This document shows positions 25,895 to 34,470 of a stretch of 64,000 nt of DNA, piece after piece. Numbering within the stretch: position 1 is the first letter of the stretch; the number at the start of each line of letters is the position of its first letter. Origin of the DNA: Planctomycetota bacterium (GTDB lineage: Bacteria; Planctomycetota; UBA1135; GCA-002686595); the NCBI GenBank assembly GCA_029259595.1, contig JAJDEW010000103.1, forward strand, positions 31,909-95,908. The letters are read 5' to 3'. The translations under genes and the position numbers were made by a program. The notes beneath the pieces are model-generated. The model was not told the DNA's origin. It worked only from the letters and a program-made list of their open reading frames with translations, and searched no databases.

Positions 25895-27268
25895 TCAGTC
25901 CGCGACCGGATAGGAGATGGACTTGGGAAGCGTGAACTGGCGGTGTCCGTCGACGCCGCCGACGAAGCCGAAGCCGGATTGGCGCGCGCCGACCCAGGGC
26001 GCTCCCGCCACGCCGCCAAGGTAGCGGTTCACGCCGACCTGGCCCGAGCGGATCCTGCGCGCGATCCGCTGACCGCGTTCGAGATCGCCGGTGTAGACGT
26101 TCGCTCCCAGCCCGTAGGTCGTGTCGTTCGCGAGCCGTACGGCCTCGTCCTCGTCGCCGCTGAAGCGGGACAGCGAGACCACCGGACCGAAGGTCTCGTT
26201 GCGCGACAGGTCCGTCGACTCGTCCGCGTCGGCGAGCACGGTCGCGGGGTAGAACCAGCCTTGGCCCTCGAGGCGGGTTCCGCCGAGCAGGAGCCGCGCG
26301 CCCGCCGCGACGGCGGCCTCGACCTGTTCGGTGACCTTGCGACGCTGCTCCTCGCTGACGAGCGGTCCCATCTTTACACCTTCCGTGAAGCCGCTGCCGT
26401 GCTTCCACGCGCGCGCCTTCTCGAGCACGATCGCCTCGAAGCGCTCCGCGACCGACTCGTCGACGTAGATGCGCTCGACGCTGCAGCACACCTGCCCCGT
26501 GTTGCGCAACGAGTGATGCACCGCGCACTCGGCGGCGGCCTCGAGGTCCGCGTCACCGAACACGATCAGAGGATCCTTGCCACCCAGCTCGAGGACGAGC
26601 CGCTTCAGCCCGCGGCTCGCGCTCTCCATGATCCGCTTGCCGGTCTCGCGGCTGCCGACGAAGCCGATCATGTCGACATCGGCCTCCACCAGCGCGGCGC
26701 CCACTTCGCCCGCGCCCTGCACGAGCACCAAAACCCCCTCGGGCAGGAAGGCCTGGAAGCCCTCGGCCAGGCGCGCACCGGAGAGCGGGACGTGCTCGGA
26801 GGGCTTGAAGACCACCGTGTTGCCCGTCCCGAGCGCCGGCACGAGGATCTCGAGCGGCATCCCGATCGGGAAGTTCCAGGGTGTGATCGCGGCGACCACG
26901 CCCAGCGGATCGCGCTCGATGCGGGTCTCGCAACCGCCACCACGCAGGATCTCGGGCGCGAGGGCGCGCTCCATCTCCACGAGCTGACCTTCGATGCCAC
27001 CGACGAAGCCCTGCACCTCGCGACGCGCGTCCTCGAGCGGCTTGCCCATCTCGCGGGTCACGAGCTCGGCCAGCTCGTCCTTGCGCGCCAGAAGGCCTTG
27101 GGCCGCCGCGCGCAGGAGTGCGGCGCGCTTCTCGAAGCCGAGCTCGCTCCACTCGCCCTGGGCCGCCCGCGCACGTGCTACGGCGGAGGCGAGCTCCTCC
27201 GGCGAAGTGATCGGGATGTCGGCGAGCGTCTCGCCGGTCGCGGGGTCGATGTCGGGAAAGGTCTTCAT
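25895..27268 (-). CDS. NAD(P)-dependent aldehyde dehydrogenase (succinate-semialdehyde dehydrogenase-like)
   Basis: 457 residues of the ALDH superfamily, oxidising an aldehyde to the acid in the cytoplasm. ITPWNFPIGMP is the conserved N-terminal segment, FKPSEHVPLS supplies the cofactor-binding Lys, GFVGSRETGKRI is the nucleotide loop, LELGGKDPLIV holds the general-base Glu, and NTGQVCCSVERIYV the nucleophilic Cys (two adjacent Cys). NETFGPVVSLSRF and the C-terminal GLGANVYTGDLERG complete the fold. The sequence is nearest in style to GabD/SSADH-type enzymes, but substrate specificity cannot be fixed. It is 19 nt downstream of an SDR gene on the same strand, suggesting a short catabolic operon. 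Confidence 0.92.
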   Translation of the reverse strand: MKTFPDIDPATGETLADIPITSPEELASAVARARAAQGEWSELGFEKRAALLRAAAQGLLARKDELAELVTREMGKPLEDARREVQGFVGGIEGQLVEMERALAPEILRGGGCETRIERDPLGVVAAITPWNFPIGMPLEILVPALGTGNTVVFKPSEHVPLSGARLAEGFQAFLPEGVLVLVQGAGEVGAALVEADVDMIGFVGSRETGKRIMESASRGLKRLVLELGGKDPLIVFGDADLEAAAECAVHHSLRNTGQVCCSVERIYVDESVAERFEAIVLEKARAWKHGSGFTEGVKMGPLVSEEQRRKVTEQVEAAVAAGARLLLGGTRLEGQGWFYPATVLADADESTDLSRNETFGPVVSLSRFSGDEDEAVRLANDTTYGLGANVYTGDLERGQRIARRIRSGQVGVNRYLGGVAGAPWVGARQSGFGFVGGVDGHRQFTLPKSISYPVAD

Positions 27269-27287
27269 GCGTGGATTCGGTCGTCGT

Positions 27288-28019
27288 TCAGATCAGCCAG
27301 CCGCCGGAGACGGCCAGGTCGGTGCCCGTAGTGTAGCTCGCGGCATCCGAGGTCAGGTACGCGACGGCGCGCGCGACTTCGACCGGCTGGCCCGGGCGAC
27401 CGAGTGGGATCCTGGCCCAGTTCGACGGATCGAGCGTGTCCGCAGCGGCGTCGGCGTGGGGCACATGCCCCGGGGAGACCATGTTCACACGCACGCCGTG
27501 GGGCGCCTCTTCGCGCGCCCAACTCCGCACGAGAACGAGCAGCGCGGACTTCGCCGCGGCATAGGCCGCCGTGCGTATCCGTGCCCGCAGGCCGCCGAGT
27601 CCGGTCGTTCCGAAGAAGACCGCGGAACCCTTCGAGGCCCGCAGGGCCGCGCGCGCGGCGTCGAAGACGAGGCAGGCGCTCTCCGCATTGCTCGCCAGCA
27701 TGTGGCGCAGGGTCTCGGCACCGGTGGCCTCGAGCGAACCCGTCGCGAACTCCCCCACGGCATGGACGAGCGTGTCCAGCCGCCCGTCGCGTTCCAGCAC
27801 CTGAGCCACGAGCGCAGCGGAGTCCTCGGAGCGCAGGAGGTCCGCCCGATGGACGCGCTCGCCGAAACTCTCCCGTAGCTTCGCTTCCTGCTCCTGCGAC
27901 GAACGCCAGACGACGTGCACGCGATCCCCGCGCGCGCTCAGCTCGTGCGCGACGGCGAGTCCGAGACCGCGCGCGCTCCCGGTGACGAGGGCGACCCGTC
28001 CGCTGCCCGATGAAGTCAT
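27288..28019 (-). CDS. Short-chain dehydrogenase/reductase
   Basis: 243-residue classical SDR. The N-terminal TGSARGLGLAVA is the TGxxxGxG cofactor motif, VHAVGEFATG corresponds to the NAG region, FFGTTGLGG holds the catalytic Ser/Thr region, and YAAAKSALLVL is the YxxxK pair. The C-terminus ends in TGTDLAVSGGWLI (family: G..l.vDGG). Basic residues after beta-2 (WRSSQEQ) suggest NADP(H). It is cotranscribed with the aldehyde dehydrogenase; substrate unknown, with a FabG-like or sugar/alcohol reductase role possible. Confidence 0.92.
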   Translation of the reverse strand: MTSSGSGRVALVTGSARGLGLAVAHELSARGDRVHVVWRSSQEQEAKLRESFGERVHRADLLRSEDSAALVAQVLERDGRLDTLVHAVGEFATGSLEATGAETLRHMLASNAESACLVFDAARAALRASKGSAVFFGTTGLGGLRARIRTAAYAAAKSALLVLVRSWAREEAPHGVRVNMVSPGHVPHADAAADTLDPSNWARIPLGRPGQPVEVARAVAYLTSDAASYTTGTDLAVSGGWLI

Positions 28020-28062
28020 CCGGAGGACGATAGCAGCCGCCCCCCGTCGCGACGACTCCGGG

Positions 28063-28647
28063 CTACTCGATCCAGCCGGCGCGGGACAGCGGCCAAAGCC
28101 GCAGGTCGACGCGACCGCGAATGTAGGTCTCCGGCACGAAGCCGAATTCGCGGCTGTCCGACGAGCGCGGGCGGTTGTCGCCCAGCACGAAGAAGGAGCC
28201 CTCCTCGACCTCGGTCGTGAGGTAGCTCGTGCGATCGATCTCCGCCACGTACGGCTCCCGGATCAGCTCGCCGTTCACCCAGACGTTGCCGTCGGCCAGC
28301 GTGATCCGGTCACCGGGCAGGCCGATGATGCGCTTGATGTAGTCCACGTCCGGGTCGAGGGGGTAGCGCAGGACCACGACGTCGCCGCGGCGGACCTCAC
28401 CGATGAGATAGCTCCACGGCTCGACCAGGATCCGATCGCCGTCCAGGATGCCAGGGGTCATCGAGCTGCCCCGCACCACGGAGAGATTGAAGAAGATCGC
28501 GTAGAACAGCAGCGCCGTGAACGCGATCCGAATCCCGTCCAGGAGCACGCGCCCGGCGCCGCGGACCTCAGGCGCGCGGCGGTCCGCGCGGCGACGGTTC
28601 GGCGGGGTCGAGACCGGCGCCGGCAAGAGCTCCTCGAGGGCTTGCAT
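28063..28647 (-). CDS. lepB: Signal peptidase I
   Basis: Membrane-bound serine-lysine peptidase that removes signal peptides at the outer face of the cytoplasmic membrane. From ATG 28647 it has 194 residues. A short N-terminal segment precedes one transmembrane helix (IRIAFTALLFYAIFFNLSV). Box B is VVRGSSMTPGI with the catalytic Ser, box D is DVDYIKRIIGLPGD with the catalytic Lys, and box E is VLGDNRPRSSDSREFG. Many secreted proteins with clear signal peptides in this window are its expected clients. It is separated by ~45 nt from the SDR start and is divergent from the GGDEF gene. Confidence 0.95.
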   Translation of the reverse strand: MQALEELLPAPVSTPPNRRRADRRAPEVRGAGRVLLDGIRIAFTALLFYAIFFNLSVVRGSSMTPGILDGDRILVEPWSYLIGEVRRGDVVVLRYPLDPDVDYIKRIIGLPGDRITLADGNVWVNGELIREPYVAEIDRTSYLTTEVEEGSFFVLGDNRPRSSDSREFGFVPETYIRGRVDLRLWPLSRAGWIE

Positions 28648-28796
28648 GGAGACCCTTGTCGGAGCGAATCCGCCGCGAGCTTGACCCCTGATCCGTCCCC
28701 GGGCCGCCTGACCTGCACCCCACAGGGTCCAGGAGTCCTCGTGTCCCGCTTCTGGTCGCTTTACAAGGACGGAAGAGAGTTCCAAGCTCGGGCCCC

Positions 28797-30047
28797 ATGG
28801 ACGCCCGAGGTGAGCTCGAGGGCCGCGGCCGCCCCCCCTCGACGGTCCGGCAGATCGCCGCGACGACGATCCTGGCGGCGGGGGTGTTCGCGGCCGAATG
28901 GCTTCTGGGCGGCCAGGTGGCGGTCGGTGCCCTCTACATCCTGCCGGTCACGCTCAGCTTCTCGATCCGGCGCGCGCGGCACGTCGATCTCGCGGCTTCC
29001 ATCTGCACGGTTCTGACGGTCACGAGCCTCTTCGCCGCGAGGCCCGACGAGCTGCAGCTGGCGCTCGTGCATCGCGCCGTGGCGCTCTTTGCCATCTGGG
29101 TGACGGCTCACCTCGGCAAGGTGCGAGCGCGCAACGAGCTCGCCATCGCGAACCAGAGAAAGACCCTCGGCGTCACCCTGCAGAGTATCGCCGACGCCGT
29201 GATCACGACGGACGCGCGCGAGCGCATCACGCTGATCAACGACGAGGCCGAGATGCTGACCGGCTGGTCGGCCAAGGACGCCCAGGGCAAGCGGCTCGCG
29301 GAGGTGTTCAACGTCATCGCCAGCAGCACGGACGCGAACCATCCGAGCCTCCCGGCGACGATCGAAGAGGACGTGATTCCGAGCATGCACGAAATCCGGG
29401 TGCGCTCGCGCCAGGGAAACATACTCACCATCGAAGCCAGTAGCGCTCCGATCTTCGATACCGAGGAGTCCTCGCGTCCACTCGGGCGTGTGCTCGTGTT
29501 CCACGATATCAGCGCGCGCAAGGCGCACGAGGCGACGGTCGAGGCGCTCGCCTACAGGGACCCCTTGACCGGGCTCGCGAACCGAACCTCGTTCCTCGAT
29601 CGCCTCGACCTCGAGCTCGCGCACGCCAAACGACGCGGAGCCCGCATGGCGCTCTGCTTCATCGACATGGACGGCTTCAAGGTGGTCAACGACACGCTCG
29701 GACACGCCATCGGCGATCGGCTCCTCCAGAGCATCGCGAACCGACTTCGTGAGGCCCTGCGCGAGGAGGACACGATCGCACGGCTCGGCGGCGACGAGTT
29801 CACCGTCATCCTCCCCGAGATCGCGACCGGCGCGGACGCCGTCTCCGTCGCCCGCAAGCTGGTCGACGCTCTGCGCCCCCCCCACCAGATCGAGGGCCAT
29901 TCGATCTCCGCCTTGCCGAGCGTCGGTATCGCGATCTTTCCGGACGAAGCCGAGACACCGGACAAACTCCTGCGCCAGGCGGATGCGGCCATGTACCTCG
30001 CGAAATCGCGCGGCGGCGGGCGTTGGCAGCGGGCCGAGGCCAAGTGA
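28797..30047 (+). CDS. Diguanylate cyclase with membrane N-terminus and PAS domain
   Basis: 416 residues that would make cyclic di-GMP from GTP. Three to four N-terminal hydrophobic segments (ILAAGVFAAEWLLGG, VGALYILPVTLSFSI, ICTVLTVTSLFA) form a MASE-like sensor. A PAS domain covers ~120-245 (QSIADAVITTDARERITLINDEAEMLTGWS, then GRVLVFHDISARKAHE). The GGDEF domain starts at LAYRDPLTGLANRTSFLDRL, with the active-site GGDEF near residue 330. The RxxD inhibitory site is not obvious immediately upstream (LREEDTIARLGGDEF). Divergent from signal peptidase I. Confidence 0.94.
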   Translation: MDARGELEGRGRPPSTVRQIAATTILAAGVFAAEWLLGGQVAVGALYILPVTLSFSIRRARHVDLAASICTVLTVTSLFAARPDELQLALVHRAVALFAIWVTAHLGKVRARNELAIANQRKTLGVTLQSIADAVITTDARERITLINDEAEMLTGWSAKDAQGKRLAEVFNVIASSTDANHPSLPATIEEDVIPSMHEIRVRSRQGNILTIEASSAPIFDTEESSRPLGRVLVFHDISARKAHEATVEALAYRDPLTGLANRTSFLDRLDLELAHAKRRGARMALCFIDMDGFKVVNDTLGHAIGDRLLQSIANRLREALREEDTIARLGGDEFTVILPEIATGADAVSVARKLVDALRPPHQIEGHSISALPSVGIAIFPDEAETPDKLLRQADAAMYLAKSRGGGRWQRAEAK

Positions 30048-30123
30048 ACGGCCGTGTTCGCTCGATCCTCGCTCCAGCTCCTTACCGCCTCCGAACCAAC
30101 CCGCCGGCCGTTCGCGCTAGCGC

Positions 30124-30191
30124 TAGCAGCCTGATGAAAAAGTCATCCGGCGCGCTGCATGCGTCCGAAGCACTTTTTCATCAGGCTGCTA
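30124..30191 (-). repeat. Short inverted-repeat element (copy A, internally deleted)
   Basis: A perfect 20-bp inverted repeat (TAGCAGCCTGATGAAAAAGT at 30124-30143 and its complement at 30172-30191) encloses only 28 nt. Read on the minus strand the interior joins the left-arm start (GCTTCGGA) to the right-arm end (CGCATGCAGCGCGCCGGATG) of the full element, so this looks like an internal-deletion derivative of copy D. It lies just upstream of the S9 peptidase start. Confidence 0.85.
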
Positions 30192-30202
30192 GACTTCGGG
30201 TC

Positions 30203-32896
30203 GTGAAGCCTTCGCCGCGCTCCTACGGAATGCTCGCACGAAGCGCCGCTTGCGGGCTGCTCGTCGCGACCTGTGCCGGTCCCCGAGAGACGGAACGGGG
30301 CACGACGGCTCACGAGCACTTCGAGCCTCCGGCGAACGTGCGCCCCACGCTGGAGGAGATCTTCCTCGAGCCGTCCATCGCCGGCGAACCTCCCACGCTG
30401 CACGAGCTGTCGCCGAACGGGGCTTGGCTCGTCTTTCGTTGGGCTTCGCGGCACGCGCTCCAGGACGGCAAGTCGGCCGGATTGCGCCTGATCTCGACCT
30501 TCGATCCCGGCGGCTCGGGAAACCGCGGCATCCCGCTCGAGGACCTCTTGCCAGCCCCGGAAGGCGAAGAGGCCGAGGTCCGCGTCGCAACCTGGGCACC
30601 GGAGGGAAGCCTGCTCGCGCTCGCGCGCGAAAGCGACGTCTGGCTCTACGATCCCGACGCGCGTCGGGTCACCTGGGTCCTCGACGGGGCGCCGCGCGCG
30701 CAACCCGCTGCGGAGGAGACCGAGCCGGACGCCGACGCGCCGGTCGAACCCGAACCGGAGGACGCCACCGGCCTCGTTTCGAAGCCACGCGCGCTCGGAA
30801 CGATCCGCAGCCTGGCCTTCCACCGGGATTGGCCGCGCGTGCGCGAGTTGCGCATCTCCGACCACGACGAGCTCTTCTCGATCGAACTGGACGAGCCTCT
30901 CCCACCGCGACCGCTGGCCCTGGAAGCAGCCGAGTGGTGGAGCGCCGAACTCACGGCACAAGCACTGAAACTCTCCTGGTCGGACGACCTGCGCACGGTC
31001 TTCGGCTCGGACCCCACCCCGCGCGACGCGCGGCCGCGGACGTCAGGCGCAGGGGACCAGCCTGGGGCAGCCGACGACCCGAACGCCGAAGGACCCGGTG
31101 CCGAAGCCGCGGCCGGACCGACGCCACAAGTCCTGCACCTGCCCGCTGCCTTCGAGACCGTCTTGACGGAGATGGACTCGATGCGCTGGCTCGAGAACAC
31201 GTCCTTGTCTCCGGACGGTCGCTTCGCCTTCGGCCTGGACTACGACCGTACGAACGACCCCGAGTCGACGCTGGTCCCGGATTTCTTGACCGAGCGTGTG
31301 TCGACCCGCACCACACGCTCGAAGTGGGCCGACGACCTGCCGACTCCGACGCAGCCCTGGCTCTGGAATTCGACGACGGGCGAGAAATCGCGCGTCCTCA
31401 CCGTCGGGGACGATGCAAAGACGGCGCCCACGACGGTCCGGGTGGTGGGCTGGGCACCCCAACGCGGTGCGGGCGCCCCCGCCCGCCTGGCCTTCCTCGT
31501 GAACTCGGAAGACTGGCGCGAGCTCGAGTTGTGGTGCTGGACGGAGGGCTTCGCGGAGCGCCTGTGGTTCGAGCACGACCCGCGCTGGCTGGGTGGCCCG
31601 GCTCACTCCGTGCGCTGGACGGCGGACGGCAGCCTGCTCGTCGTCGGCTCCGAGGTTCACGCCGCCTCGACCAGGCCCGGCCGCTCGCAGCTCTTCGCCA
31701 TCGATCCCGAGAACGGAGCGACGTGGCAGCTCACCGAGGTCGAGGGCGAGGTTTCGGACTTCCGGATGCTCGCGGACGGCGGCCTGATCTTCCAGGCCCA
31801 CCACGGTGATCCGAGGGTGCGATCCTGGCACCGGATCGCGAAGGAGAAGATGCGCACCGACTTGCCGGCGGTGGACACCTACGCCCTGCCCACCCGCGGC
31901 TGGAACGACGTCGCCATGGCCTCGCGCGACGGCAGCACGATCGTGACGCTCTACGAGGAGCTGATGCGTCCGGCGGAGATCTGGAGCGCGAGTCTCGACG
32001 AGGGCCGCCAGCTCACCCACACGATCCCGGCGGAGTACGAGGAGATCGAGTGGGTGGCGCCCGTTCTCTTCCAGACCGACGCACCCGACGGCGCCCGGAT
32101 CCACGCGCACGTCTTCCTGCCGGACGGCATCGAGCTCGAGGCGGCCGCGCAGCCGCGACCGACCATCGTCTTCGTCCACGGGGCGGGCTACCTGCAGAAC
32201 GTCACGAACTCGATGACGCGCTATCCCCTCAACCTCTTGTTCCATTCGCGCCTGGCGCGGCTGGGCTACGTCGTCGTGGACGTCGACTACCGCGGCAGCG
32301 AGGGCTACGGTCGAGACTTCCGCACGGACGTCCAGTACCACCTCGGCGGCAAGGACCTGAACGACATCCACACGGTGCTCGATGCACTCGTCGCGCGCGG
32401 GGTCGTCGATCCGGACCACGTCGGGCTCTACGGCGGCTCGTACGGGGGCTTTCTGACCTTGATGGCGCTGTTCACGGCCCCCGAGCGCTGGAGCGCCGGT
32501 GCCGCCTTGCGCTCGGTCACCGACTGGCGGACGTACAACCCGAGCTACACGCAACCGCGGCTCGGGCGCCCTTCCACGCATCCCGAGGCCTACGAACGCT
32601 CGTCGCCCATCGACCACGCCGAGCACCTCGAGGATCCGCTCCTGATCCTGCACGGGATGATGGATCGCAACGTTTTCGCCCAGGATTCGATCCGCCTGAT
32701 CGAGAAGCTGATCGACCTCGGCCTCGACTTCGACGCGATGCTCTATCCCTCCCAGGGTCACGCCTTCGACGAGGGCCCGCATTGGCTGGACGAATACCGC
32801 CGGATCGAACGCCACCTGCTCCGCAACCTTCAGGAGCTCCAGGAGCCCGTTGAAGAAGTGCTTCGGATGCCAGGGCGGCGGCATCCGCTTCGGTGA
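30203..32896 (+). CDS. S9 family prolyl-oligopeptidase-type peptidase (putative lipoprotein)
   Basis: Up to 897 residues from GTG 30203 (ATG 30230 is an alternative). An N-terminal export signal is likely (LARSAACGLLVATCAG; Cys after VAT could be lipidated). The first ~620 residues form the beta-propeller that filters peptides. The alpha/beta-hydrolase domain follows (IVFVHGAGY, DYRGSEGYGRDF), with the nucleophile elbow YGGSYGGFL (Ser ~746), Asp in HGMMDRNV (~820) and His in SQGHAFDEG (~852): a DPP4/acylaminoacyl-peptidase-like triad. The last ~18 codons and the stop lie inside repeat copy B, so the C-terminus (PVEEVLRMPGRRHPLR) is element-derived. Confidence 0.9.
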   Translation: MKPSPRSYGMLARSAACGLLVATCAGPRETERGTTAHEHFEPPANVRPTLEEIFLEPSIAGEPPTLHELSPNGAWLVFRWASRHALQDGKSAGLRLISTFDPGGSGNRGIPLEDLLPAPEGEEAEVRVATWAPEGSLLALARESDVWLYDPDARRVTWVLDGAPRAQPAAEETEPDADAPVEPEPEDATGLVSKPRALGTIRSLAFHRDWPRVRELRISDHDELFSIELDEPLPPRPLALEAAEWWSAELTAQALKLSWSDDLRTVFGSDPTPRDARPRTSGAGDQPGAADDPNAEGPGAEAAAGPTPQVLHLPAAFETVLTEMDSMRWLENTSLSPDGRFAFGLDYDRTNDPESTLVPDFLTERVSTRTTRSKWADDLPTPTQPWLWNSTTGEKSRVLTVGDDAKTAPTTVRVVGWAPQRGAGAPARLAFLVNSEDWRELELWCWTEGFAERLWFEHDPRWLGGPAHSVRWTADGSLLVVGSEVHAASTRPGRSQLFAIDPENGATWQLTEVEGEVSDFRMLADGGLIFQAHHGDPRVRSWHRIAKEKMRTDLPAVDTYALPTRGWNDVAMASRDGSTIVTLYEELMRPAEIWSASLDEGRQLTHTIPAEYEEIEWVAPVLFQTDAPDGARIHAHVFLPDGIELEAAAQPRPTIVFVHGAGYLQNVTNSMTRYPLNLLFHSRLARLGYVVVDVDYRGSEGYGRDFRTDVQYHLGGKDLNDIHTVLDALVARGVVDPDHVGLYGGSYGGFLTLMALFTAPERWSAGAALRSVTDWRTYNPSYTQPRLGRPSTHPEAYERSSPIDHAEHLEDPLLILHGMMDRNVFAQDSIRLIEKLIDLGLDFDAMLYPSQGHAFDEGPHWLDEYRRIERHLLRNLQELQEPVEEVLRMPGRRHPLR

Positions 32897-33004
32897 GGTG
32901 CCTGAAAACGCAGGCGAATCCATGGATGCGGCGAGGCTTGTTGGTGTCTCACCGAAGTGGAGGACGTCGCCCTGGCGCCGGATGACTTTTCAACGGGCTC
33001 CTAG
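32841..33004 (+). repeat. Full-length inverted-repeat element, variant ends (copy B)
   Basis: About 164 bp. Terminal arms AGGAGCCCGTTGAA (32841-32854) and TTCAACGGGCTCCT (32989-33002) are perfect complements but differ from the arms of the other copies (AGCAGCCTGATGAA). Inside are the shared GTGCTTCGGATGC, AACGCAGGCGAATC, GGCGAGGCT and GCGCCGGATGACTTTT blocks. The central hairpin here is ATCC/GGAT, where copies C and D have ATCG/CGAT. Confidence 0.85.
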
Positions 33005-33099
33005 ACAGGGTCCTTCGGCGCCGGAATCCGGATCGGGGCCCGTAAGGTGTGCGCAGGCGAACTGGTTCCGTATCATCCGCTCCGTATGTCGGTTCACTC

Positions 33100-34470
33100 A
33101 TGACGCGCCACCCCACCGAGTCGAACGAACCGGACGTCTCCGTGGTTGCGGACCGGCGACGATTCCTGGGGTGCTGCCTGGGAGGAGCTGCCGCCGCCGT
33201 GGCGACAGGTTGCCGGGCCCACGAGGTCGCGCCCGCAGGCAGCGGGACCGGGCGCTCGATCCCGGGAAATCGCTTGGACGAACACGAACGTGAACGGGCG
33301 CGCGACGAGCTGCTCGCGGACTTGACCGACCAGAGCGCGCGCTTCGAGCCCATCAGCGCGCGCGAGCGACGAGCGCGCCGCGGTCGGCTCACGGCCATGC
33401 TCGGAGCCTTCCAGCTCGACGCCTTGCTGGTCGAGCCGGGTGCGACGATGGAGTACCTGACCGGCGTGTCCTGGGGCCGCTCGGAGCGCCTCTTCGGACT
33501 CGTCGTCTGCGCCGATGGCGCGGTCCTCTGGGTCACCCCCGCCTTCGAACGACCCCGCGCGGAGCTCTTGCTGGCCGCGGCCGAAGTCAAGGTCGACGAG
33601 CTGATCTCCTGGGACGAGCACGAATACGCCTTCCGCCCGCTCGCGGCCTCGCTCGCCGCGCGCAACATGACCCGCGTCGCCGTCGACCCGATGGCGCGCA
33701 ACTTCATCCCCCAGCGCCTGGGCGACGCGCTCGGCCGGCCGGTCGTCTCGGGTGCCGACGTCGTGAAGGAGCTGCGCGGCCGCAAGGACGAGCACGAGCA
33801 GGCGCTCCTGCGCGCGGCCAACGAACTGACCCAGCTCGCCATCCGGACCGTGGCCCAACGCATCGAACCCGGCACGACCGACCGCGAGCTCGGTGCGCTG
33901 ATCCGCCGCGCCCAGGAACGCCTGGGACTGCGCGGCACCTGGGTCCTGCCGCTGATCGGGGACAACGCCGCCTACCCGCACGGCTCGCCGCGCGGGGACG
34001 TGCTCGCGCCCGGCGACCTCATCCTGGTCGACACGGGCGGCGCGCTGCACGGCTACCAGAGCGACAACACGCGCACGTGGATCTTCGAAGGCAAGCCCGA
34101 CGCCGAGCTCCAGCGCGGCTGGAACACGGTGCGCGACGCCCAGAAGCGGGCCTTCGATGCCATGCGTCCGGGCGTGCGCTGCGGCGACATCGATCGGGTG
34201 GCACGCGACACGATCGAGCGCGCGGGCTATGGCGCAGGCTACACCGCGTTCGCCCACCGGCTGGGGCACGGCATCGGCCTGGAAGGTCACGAGGAGCCCT
34301 ACCTCGATGGAGGCAACGACCTCGCGCTGGCCGCCGACATGACCTTCAGCGACGAACCCGGCATCTACCTGCCTGGTCGCTTCGGAATCCGTCTCGAGGA
34401 CATCGTCGTCGTCACGGACACCGGCGCCGATCACTTCGGCGACTGGCAGACGTCCCCGCTCGCGCCTTGA
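33100..34470 (+). CDS. Tat-exported M24 Xaa-Pro aminopeptidase-like peptidase
   Basis: 456 residues from ATG 33100. The N-terminus is a Tat signal (DRRRFLGCCLGGAAAAVATGC) whose final Cys fits a lipobox, so a folded, metal-loaded lipoprotein is likely. An N-terminal creatinase-like domain (~90-220) precedes the pita-bread M24 fold (~230-450). Metal ligands are visible: Asp in VDTGGALHG, Asp in SDNTRTW, His in LGHGIGLEGHE, Glu in DEPGIYL and Glu in RLEDIVVV. It would remove N-terminal residues next to proline, complementing the upstream S9 peptidase in peptide use. The TGA overlaps the TTG start of the ABC permease gene. Confidence 0.92.
   Translation: MTRHPTESNEPDVSVVADRRRFLGCCLGGAAAAVATGCRAHEVAPAGSGTGRSIPGNRLDEHERERARDELLADLTDQSARFEPISARERRARRGRLTAMLGAFQLDALLVEPGATMEYLTGVSWGRSERLFGLVVCADGAVLWVTPAFERPRAELLLAAAEVKVDELISWDEHEYAFRPLAASLAARNMTRVAVDPMARNFIPQRLGDALGRPVVSGADVVKELRGRKDEHEQALLRAANELTQLAIRTVAQRIEPGTTDRELGALIRRAQERLGLRGTWVLPLIGDNAAYPHGSPRGDVLAPGDLILVDTGGALHGYQSDNTRTWIFEGKPDAELQRGWNTVRDAQKRAFDAMRPGVRCGDIDRVARDTIERAGYGAGYTAFAHRLGHGIGLEGHEEPYLDGGNDLALAADMTFSDEPGIYLPGRFGIRLEDIVVVTDTGADHFGDWQTSPLAP

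Noticed and set aside
28029..28065. GATAGCAGCCGCC... as a further repeat copy
   Set aside because: Only the first ~8 bases and a GCGACGACTCCGGG stretch resemble fragment F; too short and no arm pairing, so not listed.
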